Source: Diploptera punctata (taxonomy: Eukaryota > Arthropoda > Insecta > Blattodea > Blaberidae). From it: 64,000 nt of DNA. Positions 13,199 through 24,799 of this stretch are shown here, one piece after another. The DNA is taken from assembly GCA_030220185.1 (NCBI GenBank), contig JASPKZ010007797.1:974001-1038000 (forward strand). The letters are read 5' to 3'. The translations under genes and the position numbers were made by a program. The notes under the pieces are model-generated. The model had not been told where the DNA came from and ran no database searches. It saw only the letters and a program-made list of their open reading frames with translations. Within the stretch, counting starts at the first letter, position 1, and every line of letters begins with the position of its first letter.

Positions 13199-13720
13199 CG
13201 ACTTGGGCCCCGAATGGCAGGCGGTGCCCTCCCTTGAGGCGATCTCCTTTGAGGGATTTGCTCGAGTTTCTTGGGCCCCGAAGGGAGCTAAGGAACAACA
13301 CCACCTCCATTGAGGCGATTTGCTCGACGAGTCCGCCAGAATACAAAACGGAAAAAAGCGGGAGTGCGGTAGGGACAACTTGGGCCCCGAATGGCAGGCG
13401 GTGCCCTCCCTTGAGGCGATCTCCTTTGAGGGATTTGCTCGAGTTTCTTGGGCCCCGAAGGGAGCTAAGGAACAACACCACCTCCATTGAGGCGATTTGC
13501 TCGACGAGTCCGCCAGAATACAAAACGGAAAAAGCGGGAGTGCGGTAGGGACAACTTGGGCCCCGAATGGCAGGCGGTGCCCTCCCTTGAGGCGATCTCC
13601 TTTGAGGCGATTTGCTCGAGTTTTCTTGGGCCCCGAAGGGAGCTAAGGAACAACACCACCTCCATTGAGGCGATTTGCTCGACGAGTCCGCCGACTTGCC
13701 AAGGATACATAGCCGGGATT
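13199..13720 (+). repeat. Tandem array, three units of about 177 bp, GC-rich
   Basis: Units begin at the motif ACTTGGGCCCCGAATGGCAG at 13201, 13378 and 13554, giving spacings of 177 and 176 bp. Within each unit GGCGAT and GGGCCCCGAA recur. The region is far more GC-rich than the rest of the element. Because 177 is a multiple of three, open frames appear on both strands, and I treat these as by-products of the repeat. Confidence 0.9.
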
Positions 13721-13721
13721 A

Positions 13722-13940
13722 GGAACTGAGGTTAGCAAGAGACGGACCCCGTCTGGGAGGATAGGATTTAATTCCCTTCTGGACGCAGTAGCGGACGTTG
13801 AGGAACCAACAGAGTTTCTAATAAACCCGAAGTTAGGAAGTGAGGTGAGCAAGAGACGGACCCCGTCTGGGAGGATAGGATTTAATTCCCTTCTGGACGC
13901 AGTAGCGGACGTTGAGGCACCAACAGGCTTACTAAGGAAA
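13722..13940 (+). repeat. Second tandem pair, unit about 115 bp
   Basis: Two copies starting near 13722 and 13836 share GCAAGAGACGGACCCCGTCT and a following block ending in GCGGACGTTGAGG. It directly follows the 177-bp array. Confidence 0.85.
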
Positions 13941-14149
13941 ATGATGCCAGGGAAACAAAAGAGGCCACCGGTGGTTAGAGAAAGTCGTACGAACACATGG
14001 ATATGGTCATAACGAAGGAACAATGAATAATAGACAGGGACGTCAGAAACGTTGAGATACTAGATGGAAATACTAAGGGAAACACAGATATTACGATTGT
14101 GCGAACGACGAGTAGAGCCAAGAGAGACAGATTGACCTAAATAGGAATA

Positions 14150-14960
14150 TTACATACAAAAGAAGTTAAACACGTACGGGAATACATAAAAGGATATCTC
14201 AGGGATTTAGAGGTTAAACACATAGGTGTACATGAAAATTAGAAGTTAAACACATAAATAATACAAGAAAGTAGAAAGAGAGGTTAAAACCATAAGTAAT
14301 ACAAGAAAGTAGGAAGAGAGGTTAAACACATAAGTAATACCAGAAAGTAGGATGAGAGATTAAAAACATAAGTAATACAAGAAAGTAGGAAGAGAGGTTA
14401 AACACATAAGTAATACAAGACAATAGGAAGAGAGGTTAAACACATAAGTAAATCAAGAAAGTGGGATTATTACAGGTATTACAGGAAATTAGGGATTGAA
14501 CACATAGGGTAATACCGGAAAAATAGAAGTTAAACACATTGGGTAGACATGGAAATAGAAGATAAACACGTAAGGATAATACACGGAATTAGAAGTTAAA
14601 CACATGCGGTAATACATAAAAGGAGATCTCAGGAAATTATAGGTTAAACACCTAAGGTAGTACATAGAGGGAGATCACAGAAATTAGAGGTTAAACACAT
14701 AAGGATAGTACACGAAAATAGGGGTTAAACTCACAGGGTAATACAAGAAATTAAAAGATAAACACTTAAGAAAGTACATGAAAATTAGAAGTTAAACACA
14801 TAGGGTTGGACATGAACTTGGAGGTTAAAACCATATGTAAGATAGGGAATAAGTCTACACGTAGGAGACCAGGAATTAACTCGAAAACGTAAATGGAAAA
14901 TTAAGAGGAAACCAAAGGATAACAAATGAAAAGGGAGAGGTTAAACCCATAGGTAAGATG
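14150..14960 (+). repeat. Degenerate minisatellite, about 35-45-bp unit
   Basis: About twenty imperfect units built on AGAGGTTAAACACATAAG followed by TAATACAAGAAAGTAGGA-like sequence, most regular at 14270-14450 and drifting on both sides. No coding content. Confidence 0.8.
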
Positions 14961-17105
14961 GGACCCAAGACTCGGAATAAAGTCCACGCATAATCGGGAG
15001 TTATGAAAGGAAAATTAAATACAGAAATTCTAGAAACAAAATGAGATATTGCCGAACGAATCAGGAAGGGCTAAAGGGAATATTGCGAAGGAATCAGGAA
15101 GGGCATAAGGAAGTATTGCCGGACGAATCGGAAGGACTTAAGGAAACAACACCAAATTTTAGACGCATTTTTGTTTAGTTAACTTGTAGGCTGTAACACG
15201 AGAATTTGACAGACAAATTAGAAACGAGAGTAATTACGACGCAAAGACGCATTTTTATTAGTTTAACTCAGTGGGCTGTAATACGGGAAATCGACAGAAG
15301 CATTAGAAGCAAGAATGTAAGATGCAATACGCATCCCGGATTAAAGAAAAGGAAATGCTCTCCCAATCAGGACCTCACGAGGGAATGATGATTCGGAATT
15401 CAGGTTACATAATCGTACAAAGTAGTAATTACACCTTAAAGCCCTAGCGAATTATGTGTAGGCGAGCACACTCGGTCGAACCCAGGGCTCTAGAGTAGGG
15501 AAGGCAAAATTGAAATTTTATCCAAGCAATGGAAAGTGAAAACCAGCGGTAAAATACAGGGAGATACTGACAATTTTTGAACCTAGTAAAACCTGAATTG
15601 CAATAAGGGCATAAATGATTCATGAGAAATCATAAGACCAAAAACATAAGAGCATTTCCTTTGCAACTTGAGGCTAGCTAATAGGGACAAATAGGAACAT
15701 GGGTGCACCAAACTACACGATACATGTTGATAACAAATAAATCTAAAGCCAGAACGTCTAATACAATATAGTATCAGAGATATGATGGCTGAAAATGAAG
15801 CCTCTAAGCAATGAAGTTAAATTAAAATGACCAGGAGTGATGGGAGGGATACGGACCCATGTGGTAAGAGATAGCACCAAACCCATAAGCAATGTTATAG
15901 TTATCCTCCCAAGTTTTAATGCCATATGCATAAGATTGCAGCTTCACGCTTGGACTGCGGCCACCACCACGACACCACATGATGGAAGGCAGATTAAGAT
16001 GGCCAGACTCACGGAGCACCCTATACATCTGAGGACGAGGGCAGCATAACGCTGCACGGACCAACCACACCCTGTACATCTAAGGACGCAGGGTAGCTGC
16101 CAGGATCAACACACATCTCGAGGCGAGCATGAGATGGATGAATATCCAGACTCGCAACCAGCTGATACAAAACACCTCATTAGCAGTAAAAACCAAACCC
16201 AGGCACTATAAAAATAACAACGACTTCTCCAACGCCAACCTTGGCCTAACCTCCTTCAGCCCAATTTTGTCCTATAGAAGAGTTAGGAAAACAAACTCCA
16301 CTTCAAGATTAATTCCTATCAAACCTTTCACAAGTTCTCCTTGGACCTAACTGGGTTTTGTTTAAAGAAACTAGGCATGACAAAAAGGCCTACCTGGACC
16401 AACGGCAGCTGAAACCGAACACGACCTCGAGCATTAGGACATTGCCTCCTCCATCGCGGTAAGCAGACACGAAACCTAACCTCCAGCTGGCCACAGCAGA
16501 CACCACAGTTTTATAATTTTTAATCAATGATCCGCTTCACGGAATAGAACTGTCAGAGTGAATAACAAAAAAGGGGGAAAACGTCGGCGTACATAACTAA
16601 AGTAATGAAATGTGATAAAGTGCGTCGGATATTGGATAACAGTGTAAGTGCTCCGTTTCCATAAGAAACCACAGAAGGTTTAAATAAGGACGAAGAATGA
16701 AGATAAGAAGATTTTTTTTTTGGTCAATATTTTTGTGTTTTATTTTTTTTCAGCAAATAAACATTATTTTTCCTTCTTTCTGAAACAATGCTCAGGCATG
16801 TTGGCTTGCTATATTGTGATTTTTGTTTTTTTTTGAAGTATGGTGTTCTCACTAAGTAAACGGATCTTGCCGATATTTCGACGCAATTAACGGTATTCGG
16901 GGAGATTGACAAGTAAAAGACGATCTAACCTCTTAGGATGAGAACAAAATACTTCCAGGACAGATGGAATCGCCAATTGATGACGTCAGTTGCACTCCCA
17001 CGTAAAGCTAAGTTGAGAAGATAATGTCAGGACCAACCCCCGAGAGGTGAGAGATATCCTGGAAGGAAAAAAGACTTTCGGTTTTTCAACCCTACAGTCT
17101 TATTT
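14961..17105. other. LTR-element internal DNA, no gene seen (3' part)
   Basis: A short imperfect repeat around 15050-15140 (AGGAAGGGC.TAAGG) and a further pair at about 15160-15300 (GACGCATTTTT.GTT...AACT) are visible. No domain-bearing reading frame on either strand. Confidence 0.55.
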
Positions 17106-17120
17106 AAGGGGGGGGGGAAA
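17106..17120 (+). promoter_or_regulatory. Polypurine tract of the LTR element
   Basis: AAGGGGGGGGGGAAA directly abuts the 3' LTR start at 17121. This is the expected plus-strand primer site of LTR retroelements, and it fixes both orientation and LTR boundary. Confidence 0.85.
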
Positions 17121-17977
17121 TATTATAAATGCATCAGGCCCTAATTTCAGATATCATAAAAATAAAGACAAAAGATGGAATATAATTCTATTAAAATAGT
17201 TAATAATTCTTGGTAAGAAAATCTTGTAGTTAGGAAATTTGTAATCAAATTTTAAACAGTTCGTGATAACCAAACAGTGTTATCATAGGGTCAAAGAGGG
17301 ATGGTGACTCCTGTTCAACTTCAAGTTGCATCATCTTGACCCTTGGATGTGTAATTGTGACATGATAATAGCTAGTACTGGTATGAGAGTATTATCTTAT
17401 GTTTCGAGATGCATAAAAAGAAGTGTCGAGAAAGGACACGGAGTCAGCAGTGGGACTGAGGCGGTCCCCTCAGGAGGGCCCTGCGGGCCGGTGGCATCTA
17501 CATGGGTAACGTATTTGCACCTGACACTTTTGGGTCATTTTAAGACTTAGAACTAAATAAAAATAACTTCACTTAAATAAAAGTAACTTCACTTAAATAA
17601 ATCATTTTAAGACTCAGAATTAAATAAGGACCAGATGGTCAAATAAACTTCAATTTAATATTACACAAAGTTGAACATTTTCAAAGGATCGGTTTCTATC
17701 TCTCTGAATTTAAACATTTTAATAATTTTGAATATTTTGACTGGGACAATGTGGCGATTTCAGCTGATTTTTATAACAGTTTTTTGACTTGATTTTATTT
17801 ATGTTTGGTACTTATTTTAATAAATAATGTTATTTTTCGTTTACTGTGGTTTCATTTGGTTAATTATAGAACTACTCCTCCATAACCAAGGCCAACCGCT
17901 CGGGCCAAAGACCACTTAAACAATAGTGAACTTAACGCTATCGTTACGCTGGGGCTTAACAGACGTGCCGCGTAATA
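17121..17977 (+). repeat. 3' LTR of the 11.8-kb element
   Basis: 857 bp matching the 5' LTR. The differences seen are one A fewer in the A-run near 17147, one extra C and one extra T in the GC-rich patch near 17465-17485. It is followed at 17978 by the TTCAC target duplication. Confidence 0.85.
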
Positions 17978-18464
17978 TTCACACATGCTAGAATTTATTG
18001 CTCTCAGTATTAAAAATGTCTGGAGGAAAAAATGTTACTTCAGGGGTGGAAACAAATAACCATGTTTTTTTTGTCTTTTCCACATCCTTACAATTTCTCT
18101 ATTTGTTTTGTGGGTAATTCATTTTAATATTTTTGCAAGATACGTTAGATACAAATCTGGAAGTTTATCAAAATAAAGTCAGGAAATCATAAAATTTTTT
18201 TTTAAGAATTTATAAAACTTTATCATAGTCATACATTGTCTCAACTCATAATAGAATTATAACAACTTTAAAAAAGAATCATTACCTCTAACTTCCTGAC
18301 ACTATTGAATCTGGAGGTTTATAACCACATGACATAAGCTCTCCATATATCCCTATCCTAAGCTAATGTTTTCTAGTCATCATGTATATATATTTATTTA
18401 CATGTTATAACTATTTTTTTTTTACATTTGGCAATGAAGGCAAATATGATATGAAAAGAAAAAT

Positions 18465-18800
18465 GAATGCTTGAGTCGGGATTTGAACCCAAGTCTCTAA
18501 ACTCTGTACATTTAGCGCTCTAACCAACTGAGCTACTCAAGTATTCCAACACAAACATACATTTTTCTTACATATGTAGCATTCTCAATTCACACGAGAG
18601 GTAGCAGGAAGATGTCCCAACTACAATCCAGCGGCCACCATAACAGGTAAGCAACCTATCGTGTTAATTGAGAATACTACATATATAAGAAAAATGTATG
18701 TTTGTGTTAGAATACTTGAGTAGCTCAGTTGGTTAGAGCACTAAACGTACAGGATTCAGAGAATCAGGTTCAAATCCCAACTCAAGCATTCATTTTTCTT
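18465..18800. repeat. Palindromic tRNA-derived element
   Basis: Left half is an antisense tRNA-like unit (GGGATTTGAACCC), right half the sense unit (AGCTCAGTTGGTTAGAGC, GGTTCAAATCCCA). Flanking blocks GAAAAATGAATGCTTGAG, ACAAACATACATTTTTCTTA and ATTCTCAATT are inverted too, so about 150 bp per arm can pair around a unique centre (18590-18660). Confidence 0.8.
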
Positions 18801-19229
18801 TTCATATATATATATTTAAAATCCATCTCCCTTATATCACGGTTAATATTATTCTCCCCCATCTCATTCTTATCCCACCTAGCAGGCAGGACCTTTCTTC
18901 TCTCTTTCCTTCCCCATGCATACCAACATGTCATATCCACCAGTCTATGAGACAAGTGTTTTTATTATATCTAGTTTCCCAAGATCATGTAGCTCACTGT
19001 TATGTGGTCTTCACCATTCAATGTCTGTTCGTCTCACTTTGATCCAAAAATATTTTCCTAAGAACTTTATTCTCAAAAACAAAGATACAGAAGATAATTC
19101 TGGCTTTTGCAAAGATCACATTAAAGTTACAAGAGAGAAAAAAAAAATTGGATGTAGAATTAGATAAATATGGAGTACACTTAAACTTAGAAAAGTGTTT
19201 GGTAATGTGAAATGGAAGAGGACATAAAG

Positions 19230-19440
19230 ATAATGGCAATATTCAAATTAAAGATTGTATTTTGAAAGAAGTTGAAGAAGTAAATTATTTAGGAAGCAGC
19301 ATTTCTAATACAGGTAGAAACTAAGAAATCACACACAGAATAAAGAGAGATGCTAAATTTTATATAAAATCAAGAAAGTTTATGGAACTGGAACATAAGA
19401 AAAGAATTTCCGAGATATTATAGATTTGGATGAAAGGACT
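19230..19440 (+). repeat. LINE reverse-transcriptase C-terminal remnant
   Basis: Reads LKEVEEVNYLGSSISNTGRN, a stop, then ITHRIKRDAKFYIKSRKF, the YLGS motif of LINE RT C-terminal regions. Confidence 0.65.
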
Positions 19441-20004
19441 GGACATTCTTGAAGATGGTCCTGATCCATCTCTTCTTTTAGATTTAATGGGGGGGGGGGA
19501 GCAAAGTAGAGAAAAGATTATTATGAGTTAAGAATTTAGATTGACTCACCTCATATTTTATTTTTCTTGTAGACTAGTTTCTTCACACCTTCGTGATATT
19601 GTGAAACTGCAGTATAATTAGAAGACTGGATATGAGGTGAGGTATGAAGTAGTTTAATTTAATCTTTAATACTTACTTGTTGCTATTGTTTTGTGACTCT
19701 TTTGACATCAGCGACCTTCCAGTTTTGTCAGTAGTTACTGTTGATGCTGAAAGGTTGCTGACATCAGAAGCATCAAAAAACAATAACAACAGTTAATATT
19801 TCTATCCTTGTGCTGAAGATGAAAGCCAGTTTCCGAAAGGCCTACAGTTCTTAAAAAATGTTAACCTGGGTGAGGATATCTATTTTAATATTTTACTATG
19901 AGACTATTTACCTGAATGGAAACTTATTATGAATTTTCTCTGTATTGACACATTGATTGGCTGGTGTCAAGGTTGAACATGTTGCTAAGAAAAAATATTA
20001 TCAT

Positions 20005-20170
20005 AATTATATTTGAAGAGAAAAATTATATGCTCTGACCAGGGTTTGAACCCAGGACCTTTCGCACACTAGGTGAATGCTCTGGGTACAAACCCGATCT
20101 AAGCGTATAACTTTTCTCTTTAAATATAATTTATCCATCATTGAGATGTATGAAATGAATAATAAAACTA
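20005..20170 (+). repeat. S4 SINE with internal deletion
   Basis: Begins TATTTGAAGAGAAAAATTAT, keeps the antisense B-box (GGGTTTGAACCC) and the end of the sense half, then the CATTGAGATGTATGAAATG tail. Confidence 0.7.
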
Positions 20171-20739
20171 TTGATAATCATAATTCTCAAATGCTGAACT
20201 GTCACAAATCCAAAGATCCATTAATTCTACTGTAAAGGAAGGCATGATTTTTTCTCAAACTAAACAAATATTAAATCCTCTAAGAAAATCCTAGATTTTA
20301 ATGTATACCAAGAATACATTTTTTTTTCTTTTCTTTTTCCACCCCTGTAATACATTTTGAACTAGTTTTAGAATAGTATGTTAAATAGAAAAATAAATAC
20401 ACCATGGTCCTTATAAACATGAGATTCGAGCTGGGAATGTCTAGAATCCCATACTTACTTAGAACATCTGATATTTTTTAAATGTGATTTATTAAGAAAC
20501 ATGGCACATTCTACAATGTCTGTGTTGATTGTTCAGATCTAACTAGAATACAGTCTAAATGTGTGTGGGGGTGTGAAATCTACTCTGTCGAGTTAAGTGC
20601 TAAATTGCAATGTTCTTTTATTTTCCCTGGAATATAAAGACTGCATTATTTTTATAATGCAGTCTCATATATATAAACTAAGACTTCGTGAAATGTGCTA
20701 GTTTCAAATGCACAGCAATAACGTTTTCTAAAATGTACT

Positions 20740-21390
20740 TCTTCTTTAAACATCATCTTTTTATAAGGATTGCAATAAAATATATCAATTCCCAAATGTA
20801 CACATGAAAAGAAGAATTGCAGAATAAAAACTTTTAAATGCCACCTCCAAGATTTTTACTTTTCATACAACCTGTTACGTTCTTAAATATAAAAGAATAA
20901 CTTTACTATGCAATGTGTAATATTCACAACAAAAAAAATTGATCTATAATAATACTCTGTTTTTTAATGGTATTATGCTTCAATCGGAAACTAATCTCAG
21001 CCATTTATACATTTCTCTCTCTCCCTCTTGGTCTAAAAGAGATGAAAGAAAAACATAAAATATAGTTTTCTTTAAATATGTTTTTAAAAGGATTGTAATA
21101 AAATATATATAAATTCCCAAATGTACACATGAAAAGAATTGCAGAATAAAAACGTTTTAAAAATGCCACCTCCAAGATTTTATCTCCCAAACATCCAGTT
21201 ATGTTCTTAAATATAAAATAACTTTATTAAGCAAACGCATACTATTCACAAAAAAAATAAAATAAAATGTGATCTATAATACTCCTTTTAACGGTATTAT
21301 GTTTCGATCGGAAACTAATCTCAACCATTTATCTCTCTCTCTCTCCACTCTTTCTTGGTTTAAAAGAGATGAAAGACAGACAGACACAAA
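20740..21390 (+). repeat. Tandem duplication, unit about 323 bp
   Basis: Unit 1 (about 20740-21060) and unit 2 (about 21062-21390) share ATTCCCAAATGTACACATGA, GCCACCTCCAAGATTTT, CGGAAACTAATCTCA and TCTCTCTCTC blocks, with modest divergence and small indels. Confidence 0.85.
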
Positions 21391-22014
21391 GCTAGCTAGT
21401 TTTTTGAGTAATCTACATGATAAAAAATTAGAAAAAAAAGATTACTCCCTATAACACACTTTCAAGACAAACAAACGCAACCATATGTCAATTTGTAAGA
21501 ATATATATTTATATATATATATATATATATATACGATTTTTAACGTAAAGAAGTTATGTATCAGTTAAGTCCCGTTGAACCTATCAAAAGAATTGTTAGA
21601 TGCTACCGTTATTTTGTAAGGTTGTCCTGTCACACATCAAACACAACAGACATACGTAACTCGTGTGGCAAAGGACTGTTAACTATTCCAACATCATTAT
21701 GATAAAATACATCCACTTGCCATTACCCATGGTTGGTCGGCTCAGTTACATCGATATTTGTGTATGAAATTCTACAATGGGATGGGGTTTTGTTTGTGGC
21801 ATAACCAAACACTTTTCTTCCAATAGTTTTTTACACTTCCAAATATTTTTTCTCAATTATTTGGTACTCACACTTCTTACTAAAAATAATGAATGGTAAG
21901 ATAAAGGATAGCAAAGTTCTTCTTAGAGTTGTAATGTTTTCTAGAAATTTTACCAATGTATCTAAAGAGATTTAGATTAATACAAAAATATATTAAGAAT
22001 TATGATCTGTACAC

Positions 22015-22215
22015 TTTTTTGGGCTTTTTAGCCATGGTCATCAGCTTAAAAATCAGATGTTTTGCCAAAGACTGCATCCAGCAACCTCATGAGTCTCAAA
22101 CCAACCCTTGAGTATGCTGGTCACACTCTCTGGTCAAATGTCAGGTAGTGTTTAGACCTACAATCATGAGCAATAAGCTGGAAAATGTCTACAGATCATA
22201 ATTCGAACTCTGGCC
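22015..22215. mobile_element. Decayed copy of the 61.1-kb fold-back
   Basis: GCCATGGTCATCAGC, CATGAGTCTCAAACCAACCC, CTCTGGTCAAATGTCAGG match the arms at 61080-61315 with many changes. Confidence 0.5.
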
Positions 22216-22974
22216 TGAAAACCTAACTCAATATTATTACATAAAACTTTCCTCATTAGAGGATTGCCAAAAGGACAAAGTGATACAGACAATTAATTTT
22301 CTAAATACATTTTGTAAATACATTAAAACATTTCAAATTGTAATTGAAGTATATTCAATAAAGTAGAAATTTTGAAAAGATGGGTTTCTTAAAATTTAAA
22401 TTGATCCTCTAATGGAAGAATTATTTTATTAAACATAAAACAATATTATAATAATTGAAGTTGATTGCGGAGATAATTGCTTTTATACATTATTGTGTAA
22501 AAATTAAATATAAATATTTATAAAACTGTCAACATTTTGAATTTTCATCCAATGACTTAATTGCAACGTCTTCAATTTGATTGGTTTAAGATAAACCATG
22601 AATATTTTCAAATATTCAGTTAGATCTGACAATATTTGAAAATATCAGAATATCTGAACTCTCGACCAATGAGAATGAGGAAATAAGTCATATGACATAG
22701 AAATTTATTTTACAAACATTCAAAATTTCAGTCTCTCTCTCTAACAATCGTTGAGGAGAAGCAATTCCCAGTTTTTTTCAGAAAAGTTTATCTGGCATCC
22801 CAAAATAAAATGATCTAAATAAAAGTGTACAGACGAAATATAAGAGAGATATTAAGTGAAATAAAATATTAATAAATAGCTCCGTACTATTTTTTAATAT
22901 AGTGATTAGCATTTTTCTACAATTAATTAAAAGAATGGTGTAAGTGCCATTTTTGTGAAAATTGAGTTAAATGT

Positions 22975-23200
22975 AGTTATGGCTTCTTGTAGGAAAGCCA
23001 GAGAGAAAACACCCAGTTAGTAGACCAGGAATGAGGTGGGAGAATAACATTAACTACGATTTGAGGAAAGTAGATTGTACAGGGAATGATTGGAAAGCAT
23101 TAGCTCAGGATAGGGATGTATGAAGGTTATGTCCGCACAGCCATGAACCTACGGGTTCGATAGTGCCCGTGAGTAAGTAAGTAGTTATGGCATGTTATTG
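22975..23200 (+). repeat. LINE 3' end remnant
   Basis: Plus strand reads the conserved end of a LINE RT frame in broken form (GKPERKHPVSRPGMRWENNI, LAQDRDV), then a (GTAA)n tail at 23170-23190. A related remnant is at 46740-46995. Confidence 0.65.
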
Positions 23201-23482
23201 AGTACTTTCGAATGGCAGATAGATTCAAGTGTATGCTATCAACTGCTGCTGTCTGGTGATGAAAGAATACAACTGTTTTCATTGGTTTGGAAACTATAGC
23301 AAATGTTTAAACTCATTTTTCTCTGAATGATCTAAATGTAACTTATTTTATTATAAAACATGTAGTCAATGTACCCATTTCACCAATTAAAAATTAAAAG
23401 CGAAGCTGTCATTTTCAAGACTAAATATTGACTAAAGACAAACATGGTAAATGAATAAACAGAATCCAATTAAAAACAAACT

Positions 23483-23750
23483 ACGTCACATGACAGTCAA
23501 TTACATGTAAGACAATAAAACTAATCCTCTTTTCTTTCAATTAAAGAAAAGAGGGCAGTGCATGGAATAGGGCCCTTGTCTTTATTCATAATTTTGTCCT
23601 TATTTTTATAGATTTCTAAACTTTCAAGGATGAATAAAGACAAGGGCCCTATTCCATACAGTGTCCTCTTTTCTTTAATTGAAAGAAAAGATGATTAGTT
23701 TTATTATGTTATACAGTTTACGTGTAACTGACTTATGTCATGTGACTATA
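23483..23750. mobile_element. Fold-back DNA element (MITE-like)
   Basis: Inverted arms about 23484-23585 and 23628-23748: outer CACATGACA/TGTCATGTG, inner TTTCTTTCAATTAAAGAAAA and GGGCCCTTGTCTTTATTCAT with their complements. No coding capacity. No clear target duplication. Confidence 0.6.
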
Positions 23751-23934
23751 TGTTTTACGATTTTATCACCAAGAGGATCATTAGTTTATTAAATATATTG
23801 TTATAGTTTTCACCCATTCAATAAACAGATTGACTTGGATAAATGTGTAATTGAGTGCAAGACAATTAAAAAACTATCAAACTATAGCTAGAATAGGACA
23901 CCTTATTACAGAGACTTGCATAAAAAAGGTAAAG

Positions 23935-24140
23935 TGATCCCATACCAGATCCCAAGACACTCTTGGGTAGTAGGAGCCCTGCATAACAACAACCTTTACC
24001 CCTAGAACTTCAACTCATTTCGACTAAAGGCAAAGTTGACTCCAGGGCCATGTTGCCATCAGAAAGTTTAGGCCAGTTTAAAAATCCTGAACCCACTGGG
24101 ACTCGAATCCTCCACCTTCCAGCTTGTAGCATATTGTCAT
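23935..24140 (-). repeat. SINE S3 copy
   Basis: Second copy of the family seen at 9842-10115, sharing CCAGGGCCAT, AGTTTAGGCCAG-like and the inverted tRNA-like end (GGGACTCGAATCC). Confidence 0.55.
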
Positions 24141-24289
24141 ATTCCCATAACAAGTATGCAAAGGCAGGCCCCTTCTATTAAAAAAAATCCCAGTAAATTA
24201 TTATCCCTTTCTACAGTTATATTTCTTATATATATTAAAATTAATAAAACATTTAGCCACATTCCTTAAATTCAAACAGTATAATCCCT

Positions 24290-24490
24290 TGAATATTATA
24301 GGAAAAATCACTATGAGGTTCAATTTCTTTACACCTCACCTCATATCCTGTGTCAATTATACCAGTTTCGTAACCTTATGGTTAGTAAGAAGCAATGCTC
24401 CTGGACGACAGAACATCGATCTTGTAACTACTGAAGATGTAACTACTAGGGTTATGAAACCAGTCTAATTAGGAGTCAGGATATGAGTAA
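24290..24490. mobile_element. PLE fold-back, one hammerhead-like arm
   Basis: Terminus AGGAAAAATCACTATGAGG at the left, an inverted CACCTCATATCC/GGATATGAG pair, and in the right arm a core at 24431-24465. The left arm is degenerate. Confidence 0.65.
24431..24465 (+). ncRNA. Hammerhead-ribozyme-like motif
   Basis: CTGAAGA, T, stem II GTAAC/GTTAT (five pairs with one G-U), GAAA, C-CA-G, triplet GTC. Stem I AACTA/TAATT has four of five pairs. Confidence 0.6.
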
Positions 24491-24793
24491 TTCTGTCCGA
24501 GGGCAGGTCTTTCACTGCATTCTTAGCATTTTCATGCTAGGCTTTGCAGCTTTACTAGGGAATTATAGGTGTGGTAGCTTCCTGTTGCTTTTTACACCGG
24601 TGAAGGATGATGATGATAGTAAGGATGATTATGATGGCCGGATGATTTTCGGGGACTGTTGGGCCCTAGCTTCCTGACATTTGTCTTACAGGTGAGGAAA
24701 AAACCTCACCCAGGAGCCTGTCCCGACCAGGAATCAAACCCGGACCTGCTGCATGACAAGGCAGCATGCTTCTTCGAGACCACAGCGGTGGAC
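24491..24793 (-). repeat. SINE S1 copy
   Basis: Same body as 1246-1560 in inverse orientation; an ATG/GAT-rich microsatellite expansion at 24605-24640. Confidence 0.8.
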
Positions 24794-24799
24794 GATTTT

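Larger units (their letters stand above)
6150..17982 (+). mobile_element. Complete LTR retrotransposon without recognisable gag/pol (LARD-like)
   Basis: Direct repeats of 856 bp (6155-7010) and 857 bp (17121-17977) flank about 10.1 kb. A 5-bp target duplication TTCAC sits at 6150-6154 and 17978-17982. A polypurine tract (17106-17120) directly abuts the 3' LTR. By eye the LTRs differ by only three single-base indels, so insertion looks recent. LTR ends are TATTA...TAATA, short inverted repeats instead of the usual TG...CA. No reverse transcriptase, integrase or protease motif is visible inside on either strand, so the element must depend on enzymes from elsewhere. Orientation is plus from the polypurine tract. 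Confidence 0.85.

Noticed and set aside
13164..13710. Long open frames on both strands with Arg/Pro-rich products
   Set aside because: They are translations of the 177-bp tandem repeat; the repeated protein blocks simply mirror the DNA units.
14150..14960. CRISPR-like array of short repeats
   Set aside because: Units are imperfect and contiguous without unique spacers, in a eukaryotic retroelement; it is a minisatellite.
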